A stretch of 64,000 bases of DNA from Allobosea thiooxidans (GTDB lineage Bacteria > Pseudomonadota > Alphaproteobacteria > Rhizobiales > Beijerinckiaceae): positions 62,001 through 126,000 of the forward strand of contig NZ_FUYX01000001.1 in the NCBI RefSeq assembly GCF_900168195.1, given 5' to 3'. Below the pieces are notes generated by a model. That model saw nothing but the letters and a program-made list of their open reading frames with translations, was not told the origin of the DNA and made no database searches. Position 1 is the stretch's first letter, and every line of letters starts with the position of its first letter. Below are positions 48,470 through 58,922 of the stretch, one piece after another. Both the position numbers and the translations under genes were made by a program.

Positions 48470-48913
48470 TCAGCCCTGCGCGGGAATGCGCAGCACCCAG
48501 CCCGGCAGGATCAGGTCGGGGTTCTTCACCGGCGGCGTGTTGGCCTTGACGATCTCGGTGTACTTGGCGCCCTGGCCCTTGCCGTAGTGCTCCTCGGCGA
48601 TCTTCCAGAGCGTGTCGCCCTTCTTCACCGTGTAGAACACGGCCGCCGGCGCCTCCTTGTTGACGATCAGGTCCGATTCGACCTGCGCAACGCCGGTGGT
48701 GTTGCCGAGCGCGAGGATGATCTTCTCGGCCTCCTCGGTCGAAACCGCCTTGCCGGAGACCTTCACCTTGTCGCCGTCGATCTGGATGTTGACGTCGGAG
48801 GGCAGCCCGTGCCCCGCGAGTTCCTTCTGCAGATCATCGGGGGTCGCGGCCTTGGCCGGGCTCGAGCCGAAGATCTTCGCACCCGCTTCCTTGATGAAAC
48901 TGAACAAACCCAT
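48470..48913 (-). CDS. BON-LysM protein, Kbp/YgaU-like
   Basis: 147 aa. A BON domain (about residues 22-85) is followed by a LysM domain (FYTVKKGDTLWKIAEEHYGK..., about 92-145). E. coli Kbp/YgaU has the same order and size and binds K+. No signal peptide. A K+ role here is by family analogy; the KefB-type antiporter in this window is 13 kb away. Confidence 0.92.
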   Translation of the reverse strand: MGLFSFIKEAGAKIFGSSPAKAATPDDLQKELAGHGLPSDVNIQIDGDKVKVSGKAVSTEEAEKIILALGNTTGVAQVESDLIVNKEAPAAVFYTVKKGDTLWKIAEEHYGKGQGAKYTEIVKANTPPVKNPDLILPGWVLRIPAQG

Positions 48914-49090
48914 TGGATGTCCTCCTAGCCTGGGGCGGCTATCAAGCCCTGTCGGAGCGTCGCACGCAAGCCAAAGCGGAAAAGGTGTTTTCCCTCCGGC
49001 CTACCGGTGATTGCGCCTGCAAGCCCCGAAAGGTCCTTTCCAGCACGCGACGCGGCTGGCAAGAACGCGATGTTCAACCCGGAGTTCCCC

Positions 49091-49519
49091 ATGCTCACTC
49101 TCGCCCAGGCCCAGACCATCCTCCAGGCCGCGCTCGCCCATGGCCAGGCCAATGGCTTCAAGCCGCTCGCCATCGCTGTCCTCGATGCGCGCGGCGCCCT
49201 CAAGGCCTTCGCCGCCCAGGACGGCACCAGCCTCAAGCGGGGCGAGATCGCCCTCGGCAAGGCCCAGGGCAGCGTCGCCCTCGGCGTCGGCTCGCGCGCG
49301 CTGCAGAAGCTCGCCCTGGACCGGCCCTATTTCATCCAGGCTGCGACGCACGCGGTCGATGGCGGGCTGATCCCGGTGCCCGGCGCGGTCCTGATCCGCT
49401 CGGCCGGCGGCGAACTGCTCGGCGCCATCGGCATCTCCGGCGACACCTCCGACAATGACGAGATCGCCGCCTGCGCCGGTGTGGCGGCCGCGGGTCTGAG
49501 CGCCGAAACCGGGGCCTGA
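49091..49519 (+). CDS. GlcG/HbpS-like heme-binding family protein
   Basis: 142 aa, DUF336 family. MLTLAQAQTILQAALAHGQ, then VLDARGALKAFAAQDG and PVPGAVLIRSAGGELLGAIGISGD match GlcG/HbpS proteins, which bind haem in some actinobacteria and are of unclear role in proteobacteria. The ATG at 49091 follows GGAG at 6 bp; an upstream ATG at 49070 lacks an RBS. No two-component system is adjacent. Confidence 0.85.
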   Translation: MLTLAQAQTILQAALAHGQANGFKPLAIAVLDARGALKAFAAQDGTSLKRGEIALGKAQGSVALGVGSRALQKLALDRPYFIQAATHAVDGGLIPVPGAVLIRSAGGELLGAIGISGDTSDNDEIAACAGVAAAGLSAETGA

Positions 49520-49552
49520 TCCGCGCTTTTTCTCTTGCCATTCGGCCTGTGA

Positions 49553-50680
<1,128 letters not shown>

Positions 50681-50708
50681 TCGGCGGTCTCAGGACATCC
50701 GAATGCGA

Positions 50709-50736
50709 AAAGCCGCGGTGAAGGCCGCGGCTTTTT
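50709..50736. terminator. Terminator between FNR and YfhO-like gene
   Basis: Stem AAAGCCGCGG/CCGCGGCTTT with a 6-nt loop, then TTTTT on the plus strand and TTTTCGC on the minus strand. It serves the FNR gene and possibly the convergent yfhO-like gene. Confidence 0.85.
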
Positions 50737-50828
50737 CGCTGTCCGGTTTTCCGTAGAGCCGCGCCGTCACGCCGGGGCACCTTCCGGTCACCCGGGCGGC
50801 TCCGCACTTCACGAAAGCCCGGCGTCCT

Positions 50829-53366
50829 TCAATGCGCGCTGGCTTCGCCCGGAGCCTGGGCCGACGCCGTGCCGTTGCGCGCCGCCGAGCCCTGCGTCGG
50901 GACGAGGCCGAGCGAATGGCGCACGCTCTCCGAGGGGCCCGCAAGAATCGGCCCGCTGCTGGGCGGAGCCGCGACGATCTGCGGCGCGTCCCGCTCCTGC
51001 ATCGGCGGCGGCGGCAGCATATCCTCCGGCTCCTGCGGGTCGATCCTCGCCCTGAGTTCGGCGATCGCGCCCGCAAGCGGCTGGAAGCTGAAACGGACCT
51101 TGTGCGTTCCGGCCGGCACCTGCACGGCGCGGAACAGCACGTTCGCCTTCAGGATCTCGGTTTCGACGCCGTCGACCTCGGCCTTCCACCAGGGGTGCCA
51201 GATGTCGTTGAGCACGACGAAGCCGGCGGCCGGCGTCGTCACCTCGATGTCGACCTGCGCATTGCGATACTGGATGAGCTTGACCTCGGCCTGCACCGCG
51301 ACCGGCCCCTCCGGCGTCGCGACCGGCGGCTCGACATCGAGCAGAACCGCCTGCTGCGGATCGGTCTCCGGCCAGCGACCCGAGAGCTTCATGCTCTCGA
51401 AATCGGCGAACTGCCAGCCGCCGACGAACTGCACGCGCGGCAGCGCCCGCGGGTTCTCGTAGACATAGCCTTCCTTGGTCCGGGCGACGAGATTGAGGTC
51501 GCCGCCGCCCAGCGCCTGGTCGATCCGCTCGATCGGGACCGGCGAGGCGATGTAGCGCAGGCCGAGCAGGTTCGCGAGCCGGCAGCGATAGGACGGGAAG
51601 AGCGGCGTGAACTTGCGCTCGGATGGCGAGGCGATGCCGTCTCGCGTGCCGACAGCCTCCGAAAACTCCTCGAGCCGCAGCGGGTTGTAGCCGAGCGTGT
51701 GGTCGAAGCCGTGCACCATGCCGGCATTCGGCCACTCGAAGCCCATGCCGAGCAGCTCGACCCGGTCGCGGCGCGGCGAGCCTGCCGGCTGGGCGGTCAG
51801 GCGCTTGAGCAGGGCGATCGTCTCGTTCCGCGTGCCCGGCTGCAGCACGTCGTAGAGCTGCGGTGCCAGCGCGGTCGACTCGTTGGGGCCGTTGTTGACG
51901 CCGAGATCCGCCGCCACCACGCCGGTGACGAGCGCCGCGGCCGCGGCCGTGCCGAGAGCGCCGCGCCAGCGCTGCAGCAGGAAGACGGCGCCGCCTGCAA
52001 CGACGAACCAGCCGAGCGCGAGCGCGACCGGCTTCCAGGCATCGCCGAGATGCCCCTCGCCGCGCGAGACGGCGAGCGCGACGGCGAAGCTCGCGAGAAC
52101 CAGCCCCGCTCCCAGCGCGAGATCGCGTCGGAAGGAGGTCCCGGCCTCCGCCGTGACGATGCGATGCAGCACATAGCCCGAGAGCACCGCCGCCAGCGCC
52201 CCGATCAGGAAGGTCGCGTCGGCCGGGCGGCGGAACAGCTTCACGCCGGGCAGATAGTCATAGGCGAGCTGGAACAGCGGCGTGTAGCGCCCCAGCGCGA
52301 ACAGCACCATGAAGCCGAACATCAGCGTCAGCGGGCGCACCGCCCTGTCCCAGAGCCAGCCGCGGGTCAGCCCCGGCGCCAGCATCAGCAGCAGCGGCAA
52401 CGCCCCGAAATAGACCTGACCCATGTTCTGCGACAGGAACAGCTCCTTGGCCCATTGCGGGTTGTTGTAGGGGCCCCAGAACTCGACATTCGGATCCTTG
52501 GCACCGAACAGGTCGCCGATGAAGGCGGTGAGCAGCGAGACCGGGTGCAGCGAGCCGCGCCCGGCCTCGGTCAGGTCGATCGCGGGCCGGGTCGTCGCCT
52601 CGGCGAAGAGCCAGGTCCAGATCAGCGGCAACGCGATGACCGCGAGCCCCGCGACGCTGGCGGCAGCGATCGGCAGCAGGCTGGCACGGAAGCCCGGCCA
52701 GCCGCCCGAAAGCCAATGGGCCACCACCATGGCGAACAGCACATAGCCGCCGAGCAGAGCGACCTGGTCCGGCTCCAGCACCATCAGGCCGGCGGCAAGG
52801 CCGGCGCAGATGCCGGCGACGACCGAGGAGCGCTGCAGCATCCGCGCCGTCAGCCAGAACGCGATGGCGAAGAAGGCGAGGCTGGCGATCTGCCCGACAT
52901 GCTGGACGCGCCAGGCGGCGGAAGCGCCGAAGGCGAAGACCAACGCCGCCAGCAGGCCGCCGGCGGGGTGCCAGCCGCGGTCGCGGAAGAACAGGATGAG
53001 CGCGATGCCGCCCGCCAGCAGATGCGCCAGCACATAGGCGTCGACCTCGCGGAAGCTCGGCGCCGGCGAGATCAGCGCGAGCAGGATCGCGGGCGAGAAG
53101 ATCAGCGATTGCGGATCGGCGATCTGCGGCGAGCCGCCGAAGATATTGTGGTTCCAGAACGGCGACTGCCCGGAATGGAGCGCCTGCGCCAGGAACTGGA
53201 TCTGCGCCTGGAAATGCGCCTTGGCGTCGAACGGAATCGTCACCGCCCCCGACAGCCAGGGCCAGCACAGGATGCCCCATGCCAAGACGAAACCGATGGC
53301 CGCCAGCAGGTAGCCGGCGCCCCTTGCATTCACGCGTCTCAAGCGGACCCCCACGGTCCTCGGCAC
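50829..53366 (-). CDS. YfhO-family (GT-C-like) membrane protein
   Basis: 845 aa. About 12 membrane helices (residues 18-480), then a large soluble C-terminal domain with a late segment GFVVLNDIWHPWWKAEVDGVE typical of YfhO proteins. Members resemble GT-C glycosyltransferases acting on lipid-linked sugars; Gram-positive YfhO glycosylates teichoic acids. The N-terminal loop has PFDAKAHFQAQIQF where GT-C enzymes hold catalytic acids. The last 70 residues are Pro/Ala-rich. Target unknown. Confidence 0.85.
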   Translation of the reverse strand: MPRTVGVRLRRVNARGAGYLLAAIGFVLAWGILCWPWLSGAVTIPFDAKAHFQAQIQFLAQALHSGQSPFWNHNIFGGSPQIADPQSLIFSPAILLALISPAPSFREVDAYVLAHLLAGGIALILFFRDRGWHPAGGLLAALVFAFGASAAWRVQHVGQIASLAFFAIAFWLTARMLQRSSVVAGICAGLAAGLMVLEPDQVALLGGYVLFAMVVAHWLSGGWPGFRASLLPIAAASVAGLAVIALPLIWTWLFAEATTRPAIDLTEAGRGSLHPVSLLTAFIGDLFGAKDPNVEFWGPYNNPQWAKELFLSQNMGQVYFGALPLLLMLAPGLTRGWLWDRAVRPLTLMFGFMVLFALGRYTPLFQLAYDYLPGVKLFRRPADATFLIGALAAVLSGYVLHRIVTAEAGTSFRRDLALGAGLVLASFAVALAVSRGEGHLGDAWKPVALALGWFVVAGGAVFLLQRWRGALGTAAAAALVTGVVAADLGVNNGPNESTALAPQLYDVLQPGTRNETIALLKRLTAQPAGSPRRDRVELLGMGFEWPNAGMVHGFDHTLGYNPLRLEEFSEAVGTRDGIASPSERKFTPLFPSYRCRLANLLGLRYIASPVPIERIDQALGGGDLNLVARTKEGYVYENPRALPRVQFVGGWQFADFESMKLSGRWPETDPQQAVLLDVEPPVATPEGPVAVQAEVKLIQYRNAQVDIEVTTPAAGFVVLNDIWHPWWKAEVDGVETEILKANVLFRAVQVPAGTHKVRFSFQPLAGAIAELRARIDPQEPEDMLPPPPMQERDAPQIVAAPPSSGPILAGPSESVRHSLGLVPTQGSAARNGTASAQAPGEASAH

Positions 53367-53548
53367 GGACGGTCCCGTTCTGGGAACCTGCCTCCAGCCC
53401 TGTCAGTGGGGCGGCACCTTGGTGACCGTCACCTGAACCGAATCTGAACGCGATCACGCATCCGTGAGCGGGGCTGCGGACAAGCTGAAGAAAGTGGAAA
53501 CCGGGGGCGCGAAGGACGCGGTTGCCGGCGTCCTCGAGGCACGCCTCC

Positions 53549-53640
53549 CGTCATGGCCGGCTTGCCCCGACCATCCACGTCTTCCTTCATCGAGTGCGGC
53601 GTTCAAGACGTGGATGCTCGCCACAAGGGCCGGCATGACG
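53549..53640. repeat. Palindromic intergenic repeat class B, copy 2
   Basis: CGTCATGGCCGGCTTGCCCC at the left, CGCCACAAGGGCCGGCATGACG at the right, with CATCCACGTCTT/AAGACGTGGATG inner arms. It is in opposite orientation to the copy at 63398 and ends 10 bp before the puuD stop. Confidence 0.75.
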
Positions 53641-53650
53641 GCGCAGAACC

Positions 53651-54889
53651 TCAGCGCGCCGCGGCCGCGAGCCAGCCGGCCAGCGCCCGGCGCTCCGCCG
53701 GCGTCATGCCCGAGAGGTTGTTCGGCGGCATCGCATGGGTCATCACGGCCTGGCTGCGAATGGCGCGGGCATGGATGGCGATCTGCTCTGGCTCGTGCAG
53801 CAGCACGCCCTTCGGCGCGATCTGGATGCCCGGCCAGGACGGCTCCGGCGCATGGCACATGGCGCAGCGCCCGGTCACGATGTTGGCGACCTCGGCCGGC
53901 GGCAGGCTCATCCCCGCCAGCAGCATCGGCTTCGGCATCTCGCGCGGCTTGAGGCCGAGCTGCTCGCGCCCGCCCGGCGAGGACGACATCGCCACCCAGA
54001 AGGCGAACCACAATGCCAGGATCGCCACCACCCAGCACCACCAGGGCGATTTCGCATGGTCGGCGTGGCGGACGTTGAAGAAGTGCCGGATCAGCGCGCC
54101 GGCTACGATCACCAGCGCCACCAGCTGCGGGATCACGGCCGAGTTGGCGTAGGTCACCGGATAGTGGTTCGACAGCATCAGGAACAGCACCGGCAGGGTG
54201 ATGTAGTTGTTGTGCGTCGAGCGCTGCTTGGCGGCCTTGCCGTATTTCGGATCGGGCTTCTCGCCCGCGGTGAGCGCCGCGATCACCTTCCGCTGCCCGG
54301 GCATGATGTTGAAGAAGACGTTGGCGGTCATGATCGTCGCCATCAGCGCGCCGGTATGGATCAGCGCGCCCCGCCCGGAGAAGACGTTGGCGAAGGCCCA
54401 GCTCGCCGCCACGACATAGCCGAAGCCGACGAGGCCGAGCAGCACGTCATGCTTGCCGAGCGGCGACTTGCACATCAGGTCGTAGATCAGCCAGCCCACG
54501 ACCAGCGCGGCGATCCCGATGGCGCCTGCGGCGAAGGGCGAAAGCTGCATCACCGCAGGGTCGATCAGGTAGAGCTCGGACTGGGCGTAATAGACCCAGA
54601 CCAGCAGGAAGAAGCCGGAGATCCAGGTCCAGTAGCTCTGCCATTTGTGCCAGGTCAGCTCCGCCGGCATCACCGCGGGCGCGACCATGTATTTCCGCAT
54701 CTCGTAGAAGCCGCCGCCATGCACCTGCCAGGCGCGCCCGCCGGTGCCCGGCGGAATGTCCTCGGCCGGCTTCAGCGAGGCGTCGAGATGGATGAAGAAG
54801 AAGGAAGCCCCGATCCAGGCGATCGCCGTGATGACATGGAGCCAGCGCAGCATCATCCCGCCCCATTCCATCAGATAGGCTTCGAGCAT
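53651..54889 (-). CDS. puuD: Membrane-bound urate oxidase with cytochrome c domain (PuuD)
   Basis: 412 aa. About eight membrane helices ([22 protein letters not shown] onward, residues 12-300), then a cytochrome c domain with haem site CAMCH (about residue 345). PuuD oxidises urate to 5-hydroxyisourate and passes electrons to the respiratory chain instead of making H2O2. The ATG at 54889 begins the conserved MLEAYLMEW. Divergent from the hydroxyisourate hydrolase gene that takes its product. Confidence 0.92.
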   Translation of the reverse strand: MLEAYLMEWGGMMLRWLHVITAIAWIGASFFFIHLDASLKPAEDIPPGTGGRAWQVHGGGFYEMRKYMVAPAVMPAELTWHKWQSYWTWISGFFLLVWVYYAQSELYLIDPAVMQLSPFAAGAIGIAALVVGWLIYDLMCKSPLGKHDVLLGLVGFGYVVAASWAFANVFSGRGALIHTGALMATIMTANVFFNIMPGQRKVIAALTAGEKPDPKYGKAAKQRSTHNNYITLPVLFLMLSNHYPVTYANSAVIPQLVALVIVAGALIRHFFNVRHADHAKSPWWCWVVAILALWFAFWVAMSSSPGGREQLGLKPREMPKPMLLAGMSLPPAEVANIVTGRCAMCHAPEPSWPGIQIAPKGVLLHEPEQIAIHARAIRSQAVMTHAMPPNNLSGMTPAERRALAGWLAAAAR

Positions 54890-55130
54890 GGCTGCGCTCC
54901 GCGAGGGCTGGTGGTCGTCCCGAATCCGCAGCCGCGGCTCCGGCGCGATGAAGCTAGCCTGCTTTCGCTCCGCCCGAAATCGTCGAGACGCCGGCAGAAT
55001 TGACATCCGGGAACATGATCTTGGCTTAAATGCCGATATCGATTTTCGTCGGCGGCGCTCTACAGTCGATGCGAGGCGGTCCCGGAATCGGCACCGCCGG
55101 TCACCGGTGCTTTCAGGAGAACGGCTGCGA

Positions 55131-55484
55131 ATGGGACGCCTCTCGACGCATGTGCTCGACACGGTCAACGGCCGGCCCGCCGCCGGCGTCGCGATCACGC
55201 TCGAGCGCCTGAACCCCGACGGCTCGCGGGAACGGCTGGCCGAGGCCGTGACCAATGCCGACGGCCGCACCGATGCGCCCCTGCTCTCCGGCGCGCTCCT
55301 GCCCGGCACCTATGAACTCGGCTTTTCCGTCGGCGCCTATTTCCGCGGGCTCGGCAGCGCCCTGCCCGAGCCCGCCTTCCTCGATCTCGTCCCGATCCGC
55401 TTCGGCATCGCCGAGCCGGAGGGGCATTACCACGTCCCGCTCCTCGCCTCGCCCTGGAGCTATTCCACCTATCGCGGCAGCTAG
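55131..55484 (+). CDS. uraH: 5-hydroxyisourate hydrolase
   Basis: 117 aa transthyretin-related enzyme: hydrolyses 5-hydroxyisourate to OHCU. The three family signatures are present: [14 protein letters not shown] with active-site His, a central VPIRF, and the C-terminal YRGS tetrapeptide. AGGAGA precedes the ATG. The next gene starts 3 bp after the stop, so the two are one operon covering consecutive pathway steps. Confidence 0.95.
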   Translation: MGRLSTHVLDTVNGRPAAGVAITLERLNPDGSRERLAEAVTNADGRTDAPLLSGALLPGTYELGFSVGAYFRGLGSALPEPAFLDLVPIRFGIAEPEGHYHVPLLASPWSYSTYRGS

Positions 55485-55487
55485 AGC

Positions 55488-56912
55488 ATGACCCAGACCA
55501 CCTATCCCCGCGACATGAAGGGCTACGGCCGCGCGGCTCCGCATCCGCATTGGCCGGGCGAGGCCCGCATCGCCGTCCAGTTCGTGATCAATTACGAGGA
55601 AGGCGGCGAGAACTGCATCCTCCATGGCGATGCCGCCTCGGAAGCCTTCCTCTCCGAGATCGTCGGTGCTGCGCCCTGGCCCGGCCAGCGCCACATGAAC
55701 ATGGAGTCGATCTACGAATACGGCTCCCGCGCCGGCTATTGGCGGCTGTGGCGGATGTTCACCGAGCGCAAGCTGCCGGTGACCGTCTTCGCCGTCGCCA
55801 GCGCGCTGGCGCGCTATCCCGAGATCGTCGGCTCGATGCAGGAGGCCGGCTGGGAGATCGCGACCCACGGCCTGAAATGGATCGACTATCGCGACACGCC
55901 GAAGGAGCGCGAGCGCGCCGACATCCTCGAGGCGATCCGCATCCAGACCGAGCTCGCCGGCGAGCGTCCGCTCGGCTGCTATCAGGGCCGCACCTCCGAG
56001 AACACGATTCCGCTGACGATGGAGGAAGGCGGCTTCCTCTACACGGCCGACGTCTATGCCGACGAATTGCCCTATTGGCTCGCCGGGCCGAAAGGGCCGC
56101 AGCTCGCCGTGCCCTACACGCTCGACGCCAACGACATGCGCTTCGCCACGCCGCAGGGCTTCAACACCGGCGACCAGTTCTTCACCTATCTCAAGGACTC
56201 GTTCGACACGCTCTATGCCGAGGGCGAGACCGCGCCGAAGATGATGTCGATCGGCCTGCATTGCCGCCTCGTCGGCCGGCCGGGCCGCGCCGCCGCCCTC
56301 GCCCGCTTCCTCGACTATGTGAAGAGCCATGACCGGGTCTGGATCGCGACCCGGCTCGACATCGCCCGCCACTGGGTCCGGACCCACCCCCCGGCCGGCG
56401 GCTATGTCCCGTCGAAGCTGCCGAAAGCGCTCTTCACCGAGGTCTATGGCCGGGTCTGGGAGCATTCGCCCTGGATCGCCGAGACGGCCTATGATGCCGG
56501 CATCGGGCCCGCGCAGGACACCGCCGACGGGCTGCATGCGGCGATGGTTGCCGCCATGCGCAAGGGCACGCCCGAGCGCAAGAAGGACCTGCTCACCGCC
56601 CATCCCGATCTTGCCGGCAAGCTCGCGGCGGCCGGCGCGCTCACGCCGGAATCGACGCAGGAACAGGCTTCCGCCGGGCTCGATCGTCTCACCAGCGACG
56701 AGCGCGTCCGCTTCACCGCGCTGAACGAGGCCTACAAGACCCGTTTCGGCATCCCCTTCATCATGGCGGTGAAGGGCGCCACCAAGGCCGAGATCCTCGC
56801 CGCCTTCGACGCGCGCCTCAAGAACACGCCGGAGCAGGAAGTCGCGACGGCACTGGCCCAGGTCGAGACAATCGCGCTGCTGCGGCTGAAGGAATTGCTG
56901 CCGGCCGGCTGA
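55488..56912 (+). CDS. puuE: Allantoinase (PuuE)/OHCU decarboxylase fusion
   Basis: 474 aa bifunctional protein. Residues 1-300 are a polysaccharide-deacetylase-fold allantoinase of the PuuE type (QFVINYEEGGENCILHGD, NMESIYEYGSRAGYWRLWR, HGLKWIDY). Residues about 307-474 are an OHCU decarboxylase (LPKALFTEVYGRVWEHSPW, HPDLAGKLA, STQEQASAGLD), complete in length. The decarboxylase makes S-allantoin from OHCU; the allantoinase opens it to allantoate. With uraH and puuD this gives urate to allantoate. Later steps are not in the window. Confidence 0.93.
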   Translation: MTQTTYPRDMKGYGRAAPHPHWPGEARIAVQFVINYEEGGENCILHGDAASEAFLSEIVGAAPWPGQRHMNMESIYEYGSRAGYWRLWRMFTERKLPVTVFAVASALARYPEIVGSMQEAGWEIATHGLKWIDYRDTPKERERADILEAIRIQTELAGERPLGCYQGRTSENTIPLTMEEGGFLYTADVYADELPYWLAGPKGPQLAVPYTLDANDMRFATPQGFNTGDQFFTYLKDSFDTLYAEGETAPKMMSIGLHCRLVGRPGRAAALARFLDYVKSHDRVWIATRLDIARHWVRTHPPAGGYVPSKLPKALFTEVYGRVWEHSPWIAETAYDAGIGPAQDTADGLHAAMVAAMRKGTPERKKDLLTAHPDLAGKLAAAGALTPESTQEQASAGLDRLTSDERVRFTALNEAYKTRFGIPFIMAVKGATKAEILAAFDARLKNTPEQEVATALAQVETIALLRLKELLPAG

Positions 56913-57000
56913 ACCGGGCCTGCGACGGCCTACCGCGGCGCGATTCGGGAACCCACCCTCAATCGCGGCGTTGATGCACGCCAGCGAGGGAGTTCCTTAC

Positions 57001-57159
57001 GTGTTCCGCCTGCTTCTCGTGATCATCGTGCTCGTCGTCGGCTACGACGCCATCGTCCATCAGGGCGCCTATACGCGCGATGCCTGGAACAGCATCGTGC
57101 GGCTGACCCAATCATCGGTCGAAGGCGCCAAGGACCTCGGCGAGCGCGCGCGCAACTGA
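57001..57159 (+). CDS. Small single-pass membrane protein
   Basis: 52 aa from a GTG start with GAGGGAG 9 bp upstream. One membrane helix (FRLLLVIIVLVVGYDAIVHQG, about residues 2-20), then an amphipathic helical tail with charged residues. Not recognised. The ATG at 56974 would give a longer form without a better RBS. It sits alone between puuE and a palindromic repeat. Confidence 0.6.
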   Translation: MFRLLLVIIVLVVGYDAIVHQGAYTRDAWNSIVRLTQSSVEGAKDLGERARN

Positions 57160-57176
57160 CGGTTTCGGGACCCACC

Positions 57177-57274
57177 CGTCATTGCGAGCGCAGCGAAGCA
57201 ATCCAGGAGGGCTGGGTTCAACGGCTCACCCAGTCCTCCTGGATTGCTTCGTCGCTTCGCTCCTCGCAATGACG
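57177..57274. repeat. Palindromic intergenic repeat class A, copy 3
   Basis: CGTCATTGCGAGCGCAGCGA to CTTCGCTCCTCGCAATGACG, with AGCAATCCAGGAGG/CCTCCTGGATTGCT arms. It abuts the 3' end of the SNF2-like helicase gene (2 bp from its stop). Confidence 0.8.
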
Positions 57275-57276
57275 GC

Positions 57277-58680
57277 TTACGCCGCCACCCGCCCTTCGAC
57301 GATCTCCGCGATCGCCTCCAGCATGCGCGTGTCGTCGCCGGCGAGCCCTTCCATCGCCGCCATGCGCTGAATCACCGTGCCCGCGATCGCCTCCTCCACC
57401 GTGTCCTCGGCATAGGTGTAGAAGATCGTCGCGTGCTGGCCGTCGCGGTGGCAGCGGCCCTCGATCTGCTGCAGCTGGATCGCGCTGTGGCGCATGTCGT
57501 GGATGACGAGCGCCCGCTCGCGCTCGCCGCCTGCCATCTCGCCGCGGTGCAGCGAGATCGACTCGGTCACCGTGAAGATCACCGCATCGAGCGCGCCGGT
57601 CTGGAAGGCGATGCGCGTCTCCTCGTTCTGCAGGCCGGAACGCTCGCCATTGATCTCGCCGATGCGCCAGCCACGCCCCTTGAGCGTCTCGGCCAGCATC
57701 GCGCTGGTCTCGAGGAAGGCGACCGAGATCGCCACCTGCTCGTCATTGCCGAGCAGGTCCTCGCAGAAATCGGCGGTGCCGGGGATGCGCAGCAGGCTGG
57801 CCTTCTGCCGGAAACGCAGATCGGCGGCCCAGCCCTGGGGCTTGCGCGTCGAGCCGCCGGCGAGGCCCAGCTCCTTGCGGAATTCGCGCCAGGTCGCCTC
57901 GTAGAGCTTGCGGGCGGCATGATCGAGAGCGACCGGCGCGAGCTCGCGCTGCACCTCCGGCCAGCCCGCGATCTCCTCCGGCCGGCGGCGCAGGCCGATG
58001 GCGTTGGCGCCGCGATAGAGCAGATCGGCCATGACCTTGCGGTCGGCCTCGTTGGGCTCCCAGCTCCAGTTCTTCCAGCGCCCCTTGGCTCGGCCGATCT
58101 TCAAACGCTTCATCAGCGTACGGAAGCCGTCGAGATCGGCTGATGGCATGCCCGCAGCCTTCGCCAGCAACGGCCCGAGATAGGAGAGCTCGTGCGGGGA
58201 CTGCCCGGCCGTGGCGCTCATATAGATGGTGAAATCGGCCGCTTCCGCCATCTGCCGGCAGACCAGGCCCTGTTGCGAGTTCGGATTGCGGATGCGGTGC
58301 GCCTCGTCGATCACGACGAGCGGCCAGGTCCGCTTCGGCCGGCCATGCTTGGCGAGCTCGTTGTTCTTCGCCCGCGTCGAGCGCTTCCGGCTGTCGGCGA
58401 CGGGAGCGAGCAGCGACTTCGTCTTCTCGAAATTCATCAGCGTCACGCGCTTCTCCGGCAGGCCGGACAGCGCCATCGTCCGCCGCCATTGCGGGATCGC
58501 GCCCTTCGGGCAGATCACCAGCACCTCCTGCTCCGGCATCGCCGAGAGCGCGAGCCAGGCCGACAGCGTCTTGCCGAGGCCGGTGAGGTCGCCGAGCAGG
58601 AAGCCGGATGCTCCCTTCGCGCGAGCGGCCAGGATCGCATCGCGGGCGACGAGTTGGTGGGGATGGGGAACGAAGGTCAT
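57277..58680 (-). CDS. SNF2-like DEAD/DEAH-box helicase
   Basis: 467 aa. Motif I is the variant GDLTGLGKT, motif II DEAH in VVIDEAHRIRN, motif III MSATAGQSP, and motif VI QLQQIEGRCHRDGQ in the C-terminal helicase domain. Resembles SNF2-type translocases of phage or mobile origin rather than RecG or RapA. No integrase, methylase or nuclease is adjacent, so a defence role is not supported. Two class A palindromic repeats stand at its two ends (57177-57274 and 58711-58809). The ATG at 58680 is the family-like start; the longer frame runs through the repeat. Confidence 0.85.
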   Translation of the reverse strand: MTFVPHPHQLVARDAILAARAKGASGFLLGDLTGLGKTLSAWLALSAMPEQEVLVICPKGAIPQWRRTMALSGLPEKRVTLMNFEKTKSLLAPVADSRKRSTRAKNNELAKHGRPKRTWPLVVIDEAHRIRNPNSQQGLVCRQMAEAADFTIYMSATAGQSPHELSYLGPLLAKAAGMPSADLDGFRTLMKRLKIGRAKGRWKNWSWEPNEADRKVMADLLYRGANAIGLRRRPEEIAGWPEVQRELAPVALDHAARKLYEATWREFRKELGLAGGSTRKPQGWAADLRFRQKASLLRIPGTADFCEDLLGNDEQVAISVAFLETSAMLAETLKGRGWRIGEINGERSGLQNEETRIAFQTGALDAVIFTVTESISLHRGEMAGGERERALVIHDMRHSAIQLQQIEGRCHRDGQHATIFYTYAEDTVEEAIAGTVIQRMAAMEGLAGDDTRMLEAIAEIVEGRVAA

Positions 58681-58710
58681 CGGACGGCGGGGGTTGGCTT
58701 GGACGTTATC

Positions 58711-58809
58711 CGTCATTGCGAGCGCAGCGAAGCAATCCAGGGGGACTCGATCAGGACGTTCAGCCAAGTCCTCCTGGATTGCTTCGTCGCTTCGCTCCTC
58801 GCCATGACG
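58711..58809. repeat. Palindromic intergenic repeat class A, copy 4
   Basis: CGTCATTGCGAGCGCAGCGA to CTTCGCTCCTCGCCATGACG; one mismatch in the terminal right arm. It lies 30 bp upstream of the helicase start, in the same overall orientation as copy 3. Confidence 0.8.
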
Positions 58810-58922
58810 GCCTCTGGCCGCGCCCCGCCTGGAGGGCATGGCGCGCCCGGCTCTCTTGGCACTGGCGTTCGCTTACGTCCACCGGCACTGTGCCGGCCAT
58901 CACTTCGGGAGACCACAAGACC

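Noticed and set aside
50832-53447. 871-residue plus-strand open frame opposite the YfhO-like gene
   Set aside because: Arg/Glu/Asp-rich shadow with no hydrophobic core or motif. The opposite strand encodes a recognisable membrane protein.
57277-58680. Helicase as part of a restriction or other defence system
   Set aside because: No nuclease, methylase, integrase or other defence gene is adjacent. Neighbours are metabolic genes and repeats.
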